NCBI GenBank assembly: GCA_023397905.1
Contig: JAEWSZ010000058.1
Coordinates: 1 to 49,369 of the forward strand
DNA: 49,369 nt
Source: Bacillota bacterium
Lineage (GTDB): Bacteria > Bacillota > Clostridia > Acetivibrionales > DSM-1351
Reading direction: 5' to 3'
This document shows, in pieces, positions 15,204-24,784 of this stretch. The translations under genes and the position numbers were made by a program. The notes beneath the pieces were generated by a model. The model was not told where the DNA came from. It saw only the letters and a program-made list of their open reading frames with translations, and did no database searches. Positions within the stretch are counted from its first letter, which is position 1; the number at the start of each line of letters is the position of its first letter.

Positions 15204-16967
15204 TCAGCATTCTCCTTTCCATGGCAGAGAAATTCTGGCTATGGCATATGCGTCTTCATTGAAACAGGAGAGGCCATAGGTTTCTCCAAAGGTGAGCTTT
15301 AAACGGCGGTCAATATTTAAAAGTCCGATTCCGAAGCCATTTGGGCGAGTTTCTCCGCTGTCCAGCTTTTCAAGGAGCCCGTCTTCAAATTCGGAACCGC
15401 TGTTTTTTACGTCAATCCAGATTATATTGCAATTACGGCGGACGGAAATGGAGATTATACATATTTCCGTAGTTTCCTCCAGGGCATAATGGATGGAGTT
15501 TTCCACCAGAGGCTGAATGGTGAGTTTGGGAATCAACTGCTCCAGCAGATCCTCCTGTATGTCCAGCGAAAATTGAAGCTGCCTCTCAAATCTGATTTCC
15601 TGTATTGTCATATAATACTGCACAAATGCAAGCTCTTCACGTATGGTAACATTTCTTGTATTCTGATTTAAAGTCACGCGCAGCAAAGAACCCAACGCTT
15701 CAACCATCTGTGAAATCTGCCGCTCTCCTATAAATTTTGCCCGCCAGTTGATGGATTCAAGGGTATTATAAAGAAAATGGGGATTGATCTGCATTTCCAA
15801 TGACTTGAGGTGAGCGTCTTTCACAAGAAGCTCATTGCGGTAGTTGACATTAATGAGTGTACTGATCTGCTCGGCCATTTTATCGAAATTTTTATGAACA
15901 ATACCGAATTCATCATTCCGGTCGGTGTAGTCGTAGCCTGCATCCGGCAGTTGTTCAACGGATTCTCCAAAACTCTTGATCTTTTTCATAAGGTTGTCCA
16001 GATGCTTTGTCTGGGAGGAAATGAAGCGCAGGGAAAGTAATATGGACAGCAGGACACTTACCACCAGAATTATGAAGAATATATATCTTGCGGCGGCAAT
16101 AGCCTGATACACTGCACTGTGAGGCAAAAGGCACAGGTACTCCCAATTGAAACCGGGAATTATACTGCTTACAGTAAAGTACTGCCCCTGCGACAGGTTC
16201 AGGATCGCATAGGGCTCATCCAGACGGCTTCTGATTTTTTGTATATCCTTATTTGAAAAGTTTTGATTCCAGTTTATGATTTCATCATTTTGGCTGAGAA
16301 TGTAGGACACATCACCGTAATAGGAAGCAAAGTCAGCAGCGTCGGCCGTCAGTGAACCGATGTCGACACAGATGATGAGGACTCCCAGGGTGTCAAGCTT
16401 TCCGACCCTGCGTATTTCACGTATAATAAAAAGCCCGCTGGTTCCGCTGTATTTGGTAATCCAGACCGCTTTGCTATTTTGGTCCTTTGCAGAATTCAAA
16501 AGCTCGTCCAATACACCGTTGGGCAGTTGAAGGGATTGCTTGGTGTAAGTCTTTGTATAAAAGGAATGGTTGTAGATGGCCATGTATGACAGGTGATTGT
16601 ATTTGAACTGCTGATAATAAGAAGCCAGGGAGCTATATAATACACGGTTGGCGTTCTTCAGCTGGGATAAATCCCCCGTATCCTTTACCTGGGCAAGAGT
16701 CTGCTGTATTGTCTCGTCCACTACCACCGCACTGGAGAGAGCTTCAATGGTGTTCAGTTCATTGGATATATTGTTGGCGGAGTAAGACAGGTATGTTGCC
16801 GCTGACTGGTACAAGGATCTGTCATAATAATGCACGATTATGGATAAAGCTAAAAGAAAGCCAAGAGTGAGAAGGATTATGGTCAATGAGGTAATTGTGA
16901 AAAGTTTCTTCTTAACTGAGAGATTTTTAAGTTTTACCCTTATTTCCTGATACATCTGTTTTCTCAT
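15204..16967 (-). CDS. YesM-type sensor histidine kinase (sugar transporter 1)
   Basis: The 587-residue membrane kinase has a first helix at about residues 21-47, an extracellular dCache-like sensor region to about 295, a second helix at about 296-315 and a HAMP-like segment. A His_kinase core carries His397 in MQINPHFLYNTLESINW, and the ATPase domain has LTIQPLVENSIHYAL (N box) and GFGIGLLNIDRRL (G box). The start is ATG 16967 or ATG 16955; an AAAAGG lies directly before the first and 12 nt before the second. It likely senses a sugar outside or a loaded binding protein and signals to the regulator 2 nt downstream. Confidence 0.9.
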   Translation of the reverse strand: MRKQMYQEIRVKLKNLSVKKKLFTITSLTIILLTLGFLLALSIIVHYYDRSLYQSAATYLSYSANNISNELNTIEALSSAVVVDETIQQTLAQVKDTGDLSQLKNANRVLYSSLASYYQQFKYNHLSYMAIYNHSFYTKTYTKQSLQLPNGVLDELLNSAKDQNSKAVWITKYSGTSGLFIIREIRRVGKLDTLGVLIICVDIGSLTADAADFASYYGDVSYILSQNDEIINWNQNFSNKDIQKIRSRLDEPYAILNLSQGQYFTVSSIIPGFNWEYLCLLPHSAVYQAIAAARYIFFIILVVSVLLSILLSLRFISSQTKHLDNLMKKIKSFGESVEQLPDAGYDYTDRNDEFGIVHKNFDKMAEQISTLINVNYRNELLVKDAHLKSLEMQINPHFLYNTLESINWRAKFIGERQISQMVEALGSLLRVTLNQNTRNVTIREELAFVQYYMTIQEIRFERQLQFSLDIQEDLLEQLIPKLTIQPLVENSIHYALEETTEICIISISVRRNCNIIWIDVKNSGSEFEDGLLEKLDSGETRPNGFGIGLLNIDRRLKLTFGETYGLSCFNEDAYAIARISLPWKGEC

Positions 16968-17156
16968 CCTTTTGTAAAAGAAGTTCTTATGTAAATTATA
17001 TAATATTTAAGAACAAAAACAATGACAACAAAGCCCATTAGATAAAATAGACGGTTTTTTGAATTTCAAGGTCGGTTTATTTGATTCTCAATGAATTTTT
17101 ATATGAGTATAATAAAATCATTCCGGAAAGACAAGAAAATTTAAGGAGGAAAAAGT

Positions 17157-18509
17157 ATGAAAAGAAAAAGACTGGCAGCGGGCTTTTTAGCAGTGGCAAT
17201 AGCTACCTCGGCAATGCTTGCAGGGTGCGGCGGCAGCGACAGCAGTATGGGCACCGCGGCTGAAACCACCACAGCAAAACAGAGCGGTGGGCCGGCTGAA
17301 AAAGTAAAACTCGATATCACCTGGTGGGGCGGCGAGGTCAGACATCAGTACACACAGGAATTGTTGGATATGTACAGCAAGGAACATCCTGAAGTGACCT
17401 TCAGCGCAACGCCGACCTCATGGGACGGGTATTTTGAGAAACTGGCAACTCAGGCTGCGGGAGGAAGCATGCCCGATATCGCCCAGATGGATTACCTGTA
17501 TATCACCACTTATGCCAATAATAAGACGGTGGCGGACCTGACTCCATTTATCCAGGAGGGTACCATAGATGTGAGCCACATTGACGAGTCATTGACAAAG
17601 TCGGCTCAGATCGCAGGGATTCAGTCCGGGATTCCGCTTTCCACATCCATATTGACTTTTACCTATAATCCGTCGGTGCTTAAGGAAGCAGGGCTTGAGG
17701 CCCCGACTCCGGAGTGGACATGGGCGGATTTTGAGAAGTACTGCCTGCAGATCAAGGAAAAAACCGGGAAGTATGGATTTGCACAGAATTATAGTGACAC
17801 AAATATGTTCAATTACTGGTTGAGGCAGCATGGGCAGACCCTGTTCAGCACGGATAACAAGAAATTGGCTTATGACAACGACCAGCTGCTGGTGGATTTT
17901 ATTGATATTCACAAGCGCCTGACCGCAGCCGGAACCATGCCTACGCCGGACGAATGGGTAGCTATCAGCGCCAATTCACTGGAAAGCGGGCCGATTCCCA
18001 CAAATAAGGCGGGATTTAATTACAGTTCAAATACATACGCAGAACAGGTGTCAAAGGTCAACGATACTATACAGCTAATTACGCCGCCTGTATCCAAGAG
18101 CGGAGAAAAGGCACTGTGGCTGAAACCGGGTATGTATTTCTGCGTAGCCTCCACAGCTTCAGAGGCGGAGAAAAAGGCTGCGGCAGCATTTGTAAGCTGG
18201 TTTGTAAACAACGATGAGGCCGCGGCAAAGGTTGGAACCGAGCGCGGTATTCCGGCTTCCTCCACAGCACGTGACTTTTTATCCAACGGTAATCTGACCA
18301 ACAAGCAAAAAGAGATGTTTGACTATTACGAAATTGCCGCGCAACTTTCCGGCGAATGCCCGCCTCCGGATCCACAGGGTATTTCTGAAATTAACAAACT
18401 GTTTTCCGATACCCTGGATACGGTTATGTATGACAAGTCAACCTCAAAAGAGGCTGCAGCGGAGTTCAGAGCAAAAGCAAATGAGATTTTAGCCAGAAAT
18501 AACAAGTAA
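17157..18509 (+). CDS. Extracellular sugar-binding lipoprotein (CUT1, system 1)
   Basis: The 450-residue protein has signal MKRKRLAAGFLAVAIATSAM and lipobox LAGC (Cys24), a Gly/Ser/Thr linker and the SBP_bac_1 fold (DITWWGG at the first strand; PDIAQMDYLY; a late AAAAFVSWFVNNDEAA). AAGGAGG is 7 nt before ATG 17157. It captures a carbohydrate at the membrane surface for the permeases at 18670 and 19563. A hairpin and a terminator-like structure separate it from the permeases, so it is probably made in excess. The substrate cannot be told from sequence. Confidence 0.92.
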   Translation: MKRKRLAAGFLAVAIATSAMLAGCGGSDSSMGTAAETTTAKQSGGPAEKVKLDITWWGGEVRHQYTQELLDMYSKEHPEVTFSATPTSWDGYFEKLATQAAGGSMPDIAQMDYLYITTYANNKTVADLTPFIQEGTIDVSHIDESLTKSAQIAGIQSGIPLSTSILTFTYNPSVLKEAGLEAPTPEWTWADFEKYCLQIKEKTGKYGFAQNYSDTNMFNYWLRQHGQTLFSTDNKKLAYDNDQLLVDFIDIHKRLTAAGTMPTPDEWVAISANSLESGPIPTNKAGFNYSSNTYAEQVSKVNDTIQLITPPVSKSGEKALWLKPGMYFCVASTASEAEKKAAAAFVSWFVNNDEAAAKVGTERGIPASSTARDFLSNGNLTNKQKEMFDYYEIAAQLSGECPPPDPQGISEINKLFSDTLDTVMYDKSTSKEAAAEFRAKANEILARNNK

Positions 18510-18521
18510 TCGGCTATACAG

Positions 18522-18579
18522 ACATGCTTCGCAGTTTTCATCAAACTTCCACAGAAAAAGTGAAAACTGCGGAACATGT
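18522..18579 (+). repeat. Long imperfect inverted repeat after binding-protein gene 1
   Basis: ACATGCTTCGCAGTTTTCA (18522-18540) pairs with TGAAAACTGCGGAACATGT (18561-18579), 17 of 19 positions, with a 20-nt loop. It follows the stop codon by 12 nt. It could protect the 3' end of the binding-protein mRNA. Confidence 0.75.
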
Positions 18580-18612
18580 ATCATTAACAGTTTCTGGTCA
18601 CTTCAGAAAATA

Positions 18613-18640
18613 AAAAGCGGCAGGCAAAGCCGCTTTTATT
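18613..18640 (+). terminator. Intra-operon terminator or attenuator
   Basis: AAAAGCGGC (18613-18621) pairs with GCCGCTTTT (18629-18637) around a 7-nt loop, followed by ATTGTTT. It lies 30 nt before the first permease gene, where partial termination would lower permease expression relative to the binding protein. Confidence 0.75.
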
Positions 18641-18669
18641 GTTTAATATTTTAAAAGAGGGGGAAAGGG

Positions 18670-19563
18670 ATGAATAAAAAGCTCAAGACTGAAATATTGG
18701 GATATAGCCTTATGGCGCCATGGATTCTGGGATTTATGATAATGTTTCTGGTACCGATGATTATATCGCTTTATTATTCATTTACAAATTACAACCTATT
18801 AAGTCCGCCTGATTTTACAGGCCTGGACAATTACGTCAGAATGTTTACAAATGATGATACCTTCTGGCAGGCATTAAAAGTAACTTTTATTTATGTAATT
18901 ATTCTGGTTCCGCTCAGACTGGCATTTGCACTGCTGGTCGCCATGTTCCTGAATACCGGCAGAAGAGGGAATTCCGTTTACCGCACGGTTTATTATTTGC
19001 CATCAATTATTGGAGGAAGTATTGCTGTTTCTATTGTATGGAAGCAATTTTTCGGAAATGGCGGCGTAGCCATGTCACTTCTTGCCATGATAGGGATTGT
19101 GCAAAAAACCTCCTTTATCGGCAACCCGTCAACATCTCTTGGGACCATCATCCTGTTGGGTATATGGCAGTTTGGGTCCTCAATGCTTATTTTCCTGGCG
19201 GCATTAAAACAGGTGCCGGAATCCATATATGAATCTGCAATGATAGACGGTGCAAGACCATGGAAAAAATTTATCAAAATAACGCTTCCGATGATCACCC
19301 CCACGATTTTCTTCAATCTGGTTTTACAGATTATCAACGGTTTCAGGGCTTTTACGGAAAGCTATGTTATCACCAATGGAGGTCCGCTGGACAGCACATT
19401 GTTCTATGTACTGAACCTGTACCGCCGGGCATTCACCAATTTTGACATGGGCTACAGCAGCGCCATGGCCTGGGTGCTGGTGGCGATTATCGCACTGTTT
19501 GCCGGAATAGTATTCAAAACGCAGGCAGCATGGGTCTACTATGAATCAAAGGGGGGAGATTAA
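18670..19563 (+). CDS. CUT1 sugar ABC transporter permease, MalF/UgpA type (system 1)
   Basis: The 297-residue inner-membrane protein has six predicted helices. Its conserved cytoplasmic EAA loop, ESIYESAMIDGARPWKKFIK, at about residues 182-205 docks an ATPase. ATG 18670 is preceded by AGAGGGGGAAAGGG. No ATPase gene lies in this operon, so a shared MsmX/UgpC-type ATPase encoded elsewhere is expected, as is usual for CUT1 systems in Firmicutes. Confidence 0.92.
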   Translation: MNKKLKTEILGYSLMAPWILGFMIMFLVPMIISLYYSFTNYNLLSPPDFTGLDNYVRMFTNDDTFWQALKVTFIYVIILVPLRLAFALLVAMFLNTGRRGNSVYRTVYYLPSIIGGSIAVSIVWKQFFGNGGVAMSLLAMIGIVQKTSFIGNPSTSLGTIILLGIWQFGSSMLIFLAALKQVPESIYESAMIDGARPWKKFIKITLPMITPTIFFNLVLQIINGFRAFTESYVITNGGPLDSTLFYVLNLYRRAFTNFDMGYSSAMAWVLVAIIALFAGIVFKTQAAWVYYESKGGD

Positions 19564-20411
19564 TGGTTGAAAAGAATAAAAAACTGCACACCTTTGCATA
19601 TCATTTATTTGCAATCATATTGGGATTTTTTATGATTTACCCGCTGCTATGGCTGATAGCCAGTTCTTTTAAGGAGAACAGCGAGATTTTCATTAATTCA
19701 TATACACTGATACCAAAAAATTGGGCTGTTATAGAAAATTACTCTACCGGTTGGAAGGGTGTGGCCGGTGTTACCTTCGGCCGATTTATTTTAAATACGC
19801 TTTTTGTAACGACGGTAAGTACGTTTGGAAACGTGAGCTGCTCCCTGCTGGCAGCCTATGCCCTGTCCAGGGTAAAATTCAGGGGTTCAAAATTCTGGTT
19901 TACCTGTGTAATGGTTTCCATGATGGTTCCAAATCAGGTAATGGTGGTTCCGCAGTATATCATATTCAAAAAACTGGGACTGGTAAACTCTTACGTTGCT
20001 ATGATTGCGCCATGGTTTTTCGGCGGGGCCTTTTTCATATTTCTGATGATACAATTTTTCAGGGGGATCCCAAAGGAAATGGATGAGGCGGCGAACATTG
20101 ACGGCTGCGGAAAGATGAAAACCTTGTTTTATATCCTGATACCCATGGTATCGCCGGCTATTGTGACATCAGCAATATTTTCCTTTTACTGGATCTGGCA
20201 GGATTTTTTCCAGCCGCTGATCTTTATAAACACACCGGAAAAGTACACTGTATCGCTGGCTCTCAAGCTGTTTTTAGACCCCGCTTCATTCAGCAACTAC
20301 GGCGGTATGTTTGCCATGTGCTCTATATCGCTGATTCCGGTAATTATATTCTTTATCTGTTTTCAGAAATACCTGGTGGAAGGTATGGCTACATCCGGGA
20401 TAAAGGGTTAG
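19563..20411 (+). CDS. CUT1 sugar ABC transporter permease, MalG/UgpE type (system 1)
   Basis: The 282-residue protein has six helices and the EAA loop PKEMDEAANIDGCGKMKTL near residue 175. Its ATG overlaps the upstream stop by 1 nt (TAATG), showing translational coupling with its partner permease. It ends VEGMATSGIKG, the usual CUT1 C-terminus. Its stop overlaps by 4 nt the stop of the convergent kinase gene. Confidence 0.92.
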   Translation: MVEKNKKLHTFAYHLFAIILGFFMIYPLLWLIASSFKENSEIFINSYTLIPKNWAVIENYSTGWKGVAGVTFGRFILNTLFVTTVSTFGNVSCSLLAAYALSRVKFRGSKFWFTCVMVSMMVPNQVMVVPQYIIFKKLGLVNSYVAMIAPWFFGGAFFIFLMIQFFRGIPKEMDEAANIDGCGKMKTLFYILIPMVSPAIVTSAIFSFYWIWQDFFQPLIFINTPEKYTVSLALKLFLDPASFSNYGGMFAMCSISLIPVIIFFICFQKYLVEGMATSGIKG

Positions 20412-22189
20412 GAAGAAGAAGCCTCAATGTTTTCAACCGGTATAGATATATAAACCACCGTTCCGAGCCCTTTCCGGCTTCGCAGGGTGATCCCGTACTT
20501 CTCCCCATAGCTTAATTTCAAACGCTTATTGGTGTTGTAGAGCCCTATGTGATCCGAATAATCCCCCTCCTCCAGGAGCTTTTCACGTATCCGTGACAGA
20601 GAAGCCCGGTCTATCCCGGTTCCGTTGTCAATGACGGCGATTTTGATATGGGAAAGGATGGGCAGCAGTTTGATCTTGATATGCAGTACGCTCTCGTCTT
20701 CTTTGATGGCGTGATAGATACAATTCTCGATAAAAGGCTGGAGCAGGAGTTTGATCACCTTGTATTGTGCAATGGCGTCATCATATTGCCAGATGACCCG
20801 GAATTTGTCCCTGTAGCGGACCTTCTGGATCTCAATATAGCTTTGGGTGCTTTTTATCTCTTCTTCCAGAGTGACGGTCCTTCCGGCGCTGTCGAGGGAA
20901 TAGTGCAGGATTCCCGACAGGTGCTCGACCATTTGGCTCACTTCGTTTTGGCCTCCTGTCAGCGCCAGGGATTTCCAGAACATGGTCTTCAGTGTGTTGA
21001 ACAGGAAATGCGGGTTGATCTGGGCCTGCAGCGCAATCATTTCTATGGTCTTCAGACGGTATTTCTTCTCGGAAAGCTGAACCTTCAGATAGCTTTGCTC
21101 CACAAAGGTCTTTATGATGTTCTGCAGAATAAAGCCGTATTCGTTTTTCACCCTGGAGGGCAGAGGGGGCAGGGGGAGACCCTTTTCGGCCGATTCAAAA
21201 ATGGACACGATGTCTGAGATATTGTGATAGCTTCTCCTGGTGAAAAAGTAGCTCAGCACCAGCCCCAGCACAAAGGAAATAAAGAGCAGTATGCCCGTGA
21301 GATTGCCCAACTGTGTGGGGAACTGGTATAAGCTGTACTTGGGCGTTATGGAAAGATATTTTAAATTATAATTGTTATAGTCGATAGCGGATACCACATA
21401 GGCATTCTTACCGGATTTGAATTCAAAAAAGCTTTCAGGAGTGCGGTTGACTGCACCGATATCGATATTATTGTCCTTCAGCCATGAAGTGTTTCCGGCG
21501 ATGATATTGCTGCCGCGGTCCAGGATAAAGGCATTCTGGCCGGAATAGGACACGGAACCGTTTAAAATATCGTCGATACTGCTCCTCTTGAAGTTCATGA
21601 CCAGGATGCCGTCATCCTTGTGGCTTCCCGACGAATAGATTTTCTTATAGGCGGTGACCAATTGGGTATCTTCCTTTTCAAAAGAATACTGCCTTACGCT
21701 GTTGGCCTCGATCCAGAATCTTGTATCGTCGCCAGAATGGAGATAGCTTTGGTACCAGCCCGTATTGTAATAGCTTTCAAGATTTACGATGCCTTCTCCC
21801 GAGGCCAGGAAATTCCCGTTCTCATTTTCAAAATAGACATATATGGAATGTATATAGGGCTTGGAATTTACAGGCGCATCGGTATAGCTCCTCAAAATGT
21901 TATAAATGTCCAGCGTTGACTGGTCCACGTCCAGATTGCTCAATATGGACTGCAGCTTGATACTTGTGGTGGGATTCATGCTGATGTTGATGCTCAAAAG
22001 ATCCAGTTCCTTTAACATCAATTCGATGGAATCCTTCTCCTGAAGGAGCATTTTCTCATTGTTCTTATTGATGTCATTCAGGATAAAATTCTGTGTGATA
22101 TATATGGAAAAACTCCCCAGTATAAAAAGCGGGATCAGCAGGGGGATCAAAAAGAAAGTCAGGTTTTTAATCAGAAATCTACTCTTCAT
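20408..22189 (-). CDS. YesM-type sensor histidine kinase (sugar transporter 2)
   Basis: The 593-residue kinase has helices at about residues 10-32 and 290-312 around an extracellular sensor domain. The His_kinase core has His394 in QAQINPHFLFNTLKTMFW, and the ATPase has KLLLQPFIENCIYHAI and IGLYNTNKRLKLSYG. Its ATG overlaps the response regulator's stop as ATGA, so here the regulator comes first, unlike systems 1 and 3. It ends inside the last codons of the permease of system 1, so the two operons converge with no spacer. Confidence 0.9.
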   Translation of the reverse strand: MKSRFLIKNLTFFLIPLLIPLFILGSFSIYITQNFILNDINKNNEKMLLQEKDSIELMLKELDLLSINISMNPTTSIKLQSILSNLDVDQSTLDIYNILRSYTDAPVNSKPYIHSIYVYFENENGNFLASGEGIVNLESYYNTGWYQSYLHSGDDTRFWIEANSVRQYSFEKEDTQLVTAYKKIYSSGSHKDDGILVMNFKRSSIDDILNGSVSYSGQNAFILDRGSNIIAGNTSWLKDNNIDIGAVNRTPESFFEFKSGKNAYVVSAIDYNNYNLKYLSITPKYSLYQFPTQLGNLTGILLFISFVLGLVLSYFFTRRSYHNISDIVSIFESAEKGLPLPPLPSRVKNEYGFILQNIIKTFVEQSYLKVQLSEKKYRLKTIEMIALQAQINPHFLFNTLKTMFWKSLALTGGQNEVSQMVEHLSGILHYSLDSAGRTVTLEEEIKSTQSYIEIQKVRYRDKFRVIWQYDDAIAQYKVIKLLLQPFIENCIYHAIKEDESVLHIKIKLLPILSHIKIAVIDNGTGIDRASLSRIREKLLEEGDYSDHIGLYNTNKRLKLSYGEKYGITLRSRKGLGTVVYISIPVENIEASSS

Positions 22190-22965
22190 GCCTCATTGGC
22201 TCCTTTGCCGGAACCCTTGAGATTCCGGTATTCTCTGGGACTCATGCCAAAATAGCTTTTAAAGGTCCTGGTAAAATTGAAGGAATTGCTGTATCCCACC
22301 ATTTCACTGATCTCATAGGTTTTGTACTTCACGTCCTCAAGAAGGGCGGCGGCATTTTTCATCCTGACCTCGATCAGGTAATCGGAGAAATTCTGACCTG
22401 TTTTCTGCTTGAAGAACCGGCTGATGTAGTCGGGATTCATATGCACGACCTTTGTCAGGTCCTCCAGCGTCACGCTTTTATAGTGTTCCTCCACATATTT
22501 TTTGATCAGGGAGATTATTTTTTCATTAAAATTCATCTCGTTTTCGGCATGGTTGCCGGGAGACTCTTTGGAAGCGGCATCTCCCCGCTCTTCATCCAGC
22601 TCTTTTTTTATATTTGAAAATACGCGGATCAGATTATTATAGTCCGTGGATTTCACGATATAGCTGTTTACATTGTATTCCATGGCCTGCTGGGCGTACT
22701 CGAAATCCTTATAACCGCTCAGAAAGATGACTTTGGCCTTATTTCTGGATTCCTTCAGCAGCCTTGCCAGCTCCAACCCTGTCATGACGGGCATGATAAT
22801 GTCACAGAGCACCACGTCCACGGGATTGTCCATGATAAAATCATAGGCCTGCTTTCCGTTTTCAAACTGTCCTGCTATTTCAAAGCCTATTTCACCCCAT
22901 GGGAAAAAACTGCACATACCGTTTCGCATTTCGTATTCGTCGTCTGCTACAAGAAGTTTATACAT
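22186..22965 (-). CDS. YesN-type AraC response regulator, short form (sugar transporter 2)
   Basis: I chose ATG 22965 (TTGGAGGC about 7 nt upstream) rather than the longer frame from 23046. The 259-residue protein has a receiver domain with Asp8-Asp9, Asp55 in VVLCDIIMPV and YIVKSTD. A short linker leads to an AraC domain (about 155-255) with YISRFFKQKTGQNFSDYLIE and GYSNSFNFTRTFKSYFGMSP. It lacks the long central region of the regulator at 13657. It probably controls the divergent operon starting at 23311. Confidence 0.9.
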   Translation of the reverse strand: MYKLLVADDEYEMRNGMCSFFPWGEIGFEIAGQFENGKQAYDFIMDNPVDVVLCDIIMPVMTGLELARLLKESRNKAKVIFLSGYKDFEYAQQAMEYNVNSYIVKSTDYNNLIRVFSNIKKELDEERGDAASKESPGNHAENEMNFNEKIISLIKKYVEEHYKSVTLEDLTKVVHMNPDYISRFFKQKTGQNFSDYLIEVRMKNAAALLEDVKYKTYEISEMVGYSNSFNFTRTFKSYFGMSPREYRNLKGSGKGANEA

Positions 22966-23014
22966 ATTTTGCCTCCAAGAAATATACGGGTTGAGAAATT
23001 GCGCTTTCTGTATA

Positions 23015-23042
23015 ATTATATAACATCCCCAAGTCCACTTAA
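23015..23042 (-). promoter_or_regulatory. Likely promoter of the system 2 regulator/kinase operon
   Basis: On the minus strand TTAAGT (23042-23037) and TATAAT (23020-23015) are separated by 16 nt, 50 nt upstream of the regulator start. The -10 is perfect and the -35 is weak, as expected for an activator-assisted or weakly constitutive promoter. Confidence 0.5.
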
Positions 23043-23310
23043 ACACTTACGCAATTTTACTAAAAAAGAAATCAAACAGGGATATGGAATCACAATTAAT
23101 GATATTTTGTCATGATGCTGCGCAATAACTTTTCAATTGCTGATATGAAATGTCAAGCAGCATATATTCATTTTGAAAATCGGGCGCACTATAATGGATA
23201 TGTAAACCGGAAGGGTGAGATGGCGCTGGAATTAAAAGTTTTCCAATGCAAATGCTATCCTGAAGGGGCAGTTTACAAAATCATGTTTCAAACAAGGAGG
23301 AAAACAGGCA

Positions 23311-24666
23311 ATGAAAAAGCTGGTAAAAATGATCAGTGCTGTTTGTGCTGCGGCGCTGCTCTCAACGGCGTTCGTGGGCTGCGGATCACAGGGGAACGAT
23401 CAGGCAGCGTCAACAACGTCCCAGGGAGACGCCGTGCAGACCCAGAGTAGCGGTCAGCCGGTTACCATGAGATTTTCATGGTGGGGTGGAGATTCAAGAC
23501 ATAAGGCAACTCTGGACTCGATGGAAGCTTATAAAAAGAAAAATCCGAATGTGACCATCCAGGGGGAATACGGCGGTTACGACGGGTATCTGCAAAAGCT
23601 TATGACACAGATAGCCACAGACTCCGCTCCGGATCTGATTCAGATCGATCCTATCTGGACCAATCAGCTGGGCCTGCAAAAGGACAGTTTTGTAGATTTT
23701 AAAGCGGAAGAAAGTGTTGACCTGAGCCAATTTGATCCCAAAGTACTTAGCGGCTTCTGCACATCCAACGGCATCGTTCTGGGACTGCCCATGGGGATTA
23801 ACGGATTCGGACTGGTGGTCAATAAAGCGTTTATGCAAAAGTATAATGTCCCTCTGGACAAGCAATGGAGCTGGGAGGATATTATCGAAGAGGGTCAGAA
23901 GATTCATCAGCAGGATAAGGACGCCTATTTGCTTTTGATGGATCCCACACAGCTGCAACAGATATTCCTGACAGACTATGTACGCTCAAAGACAGGAAAG
24001 TTCTGGGCAACTGACGATTACAAGATCGGGGTTACAAAGGAAGAGCTGACCGACGCATTCAAGATGATGAAAAACCTGTTTGACAGCGGTGCGGTTGCGC
24101 CCTTCGGAGAAGTTGCACTGTTTGATTCAAAGATCGATCAATATCCGAAGCTCATAAACGGACAGATCGGTATGAATCCACAGTGGTCCGGAGCTCTGCC
24201 GTCCTTCAAGAAAATAATACAGCCGGATAATTTCGCAATCAGCAATGCCATTGTTGTAAAGGACGGAGTAGATCAGTCTACAACTTACAAACCCTCCATG
24301 CTCCTGTCCGTAAACAAGAAGTCGCCTAATGCGGCAGAGGCTGTCAAATTCACAAACTGGATGCTGAATGATCCGGAAGCGGCTCTCATATTGAAGGATG
24401 AGAGGTCGGTACCTGCGTCACAGGCCGCAAAACAGGCCTTGATTGACGCTAATGCACTGGATAAGGATATTGCCCAGATGGTGGACAATACCATGAGAAA
24501 TCCTGCGGCTCCGGTTCCGACGCTTTTAAACAACAGCGAAATCGCTCAGATTACAAAAGATGTATGCTCAAAAGTGGTATATGGGAAACAGACTCCGGAA
24601 CAGGGAGCGGAGGAGCTTATAAAGAAAGTTACGGACAAGATGAACGCATTGAAAGCAAAAAATTAA
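23311..24666 (+). CDS. Extracellular sugar-binding lipoprotein (CUT1, system 2)
   Basis: The 451-residue protein has signal MKKLVKMISAVCAAALLSTA and lipobox FVGC (Cys24), then a Ser/Gln linker and the SBP_bac_1 fold (MRFSWWGGDSRHKATLDSM, DLIQIDPIW, a late AVKFTNWMLNDPEAA). AAGGAGG is about 11 nt before ATG 23311. It shares the WWGG and R-H motif with the binding protein at 17157, so the two systems look like relatives with different or overlapping substrates. Confidence 0.92.
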   Translation: MKKLVKMISAVCAAALLSTAFVGCGSQGNDQAASTTSQGDAVQTQSSGQPVTMRFSWWGGDSRHKATLDSMEAYKKKNPNVTIQGEYGGYDGYLQKLMTQIATDSAPDLIQIDPIWTNQLGLQKDSFVDFKAEESVDLSQFDPKVLSGFCTSNGIVLGLPMGINGFGLVVNKAFMQKYNVPLDKQWSWEDIIEEGQKIHQQDKDAYLLLMDPTQLQQIFLTDYVRSKTGKFWATDDYKIGVTKEELTDAFKMMKNLFDSGAVAPFGEVALFDSKIDQYPKLINGQIGMNPQWSGALPSFKKIIQPDNFAISNAIVVKDGVDQSTTYKPSMLLSVNKKSPNAAEAVKFTNWMLNDPEAALILKDERSVPASQAAKQALIDANALDKDIAQMVDNTMRNPAAPVPTLLNNSEIAQITKDVCSKVVYGKQTPEQGAEELIKKVTDKMNALKAKN

Positions 24667-24718
24667 CTTCAAAAGCAGAAGGTAATTCCGAAAGTTTTTA
24701 ATACCTGATTCAAAAGGG

Positions 24719-24740
24719 GTGCTGCCGGAGCCGGCAGCAC
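24719..24740 (+). terminator. GC-rich hairpin after binding-protein gene 2 (attenuator-like)
   Basis: GTGCTGCC (24719-24726) pairs with GGCAGCAC (24733-24740); GG/CC can extend the stem. There is no strong T tract (TCTCTATCT), so it may act as an mRNA-stabilising hairpin or a weak attenuator between the binding-protein and permease genes, as in system 1. Confidence 0.6.
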
Positions 24741-24784
24741 TCTCTATCTAAAAAGGCAAAACGATTGAAAGTTGGTTAATCACT

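Noticed and set aside
23112..23450. Open frame of 112 codons upstream of binding-protein gene 2
   Set aside because: It overlaps the start of the well-supported lipoprotein gene in another frame and lies in the divergent promoter region; composition is not protein-like.
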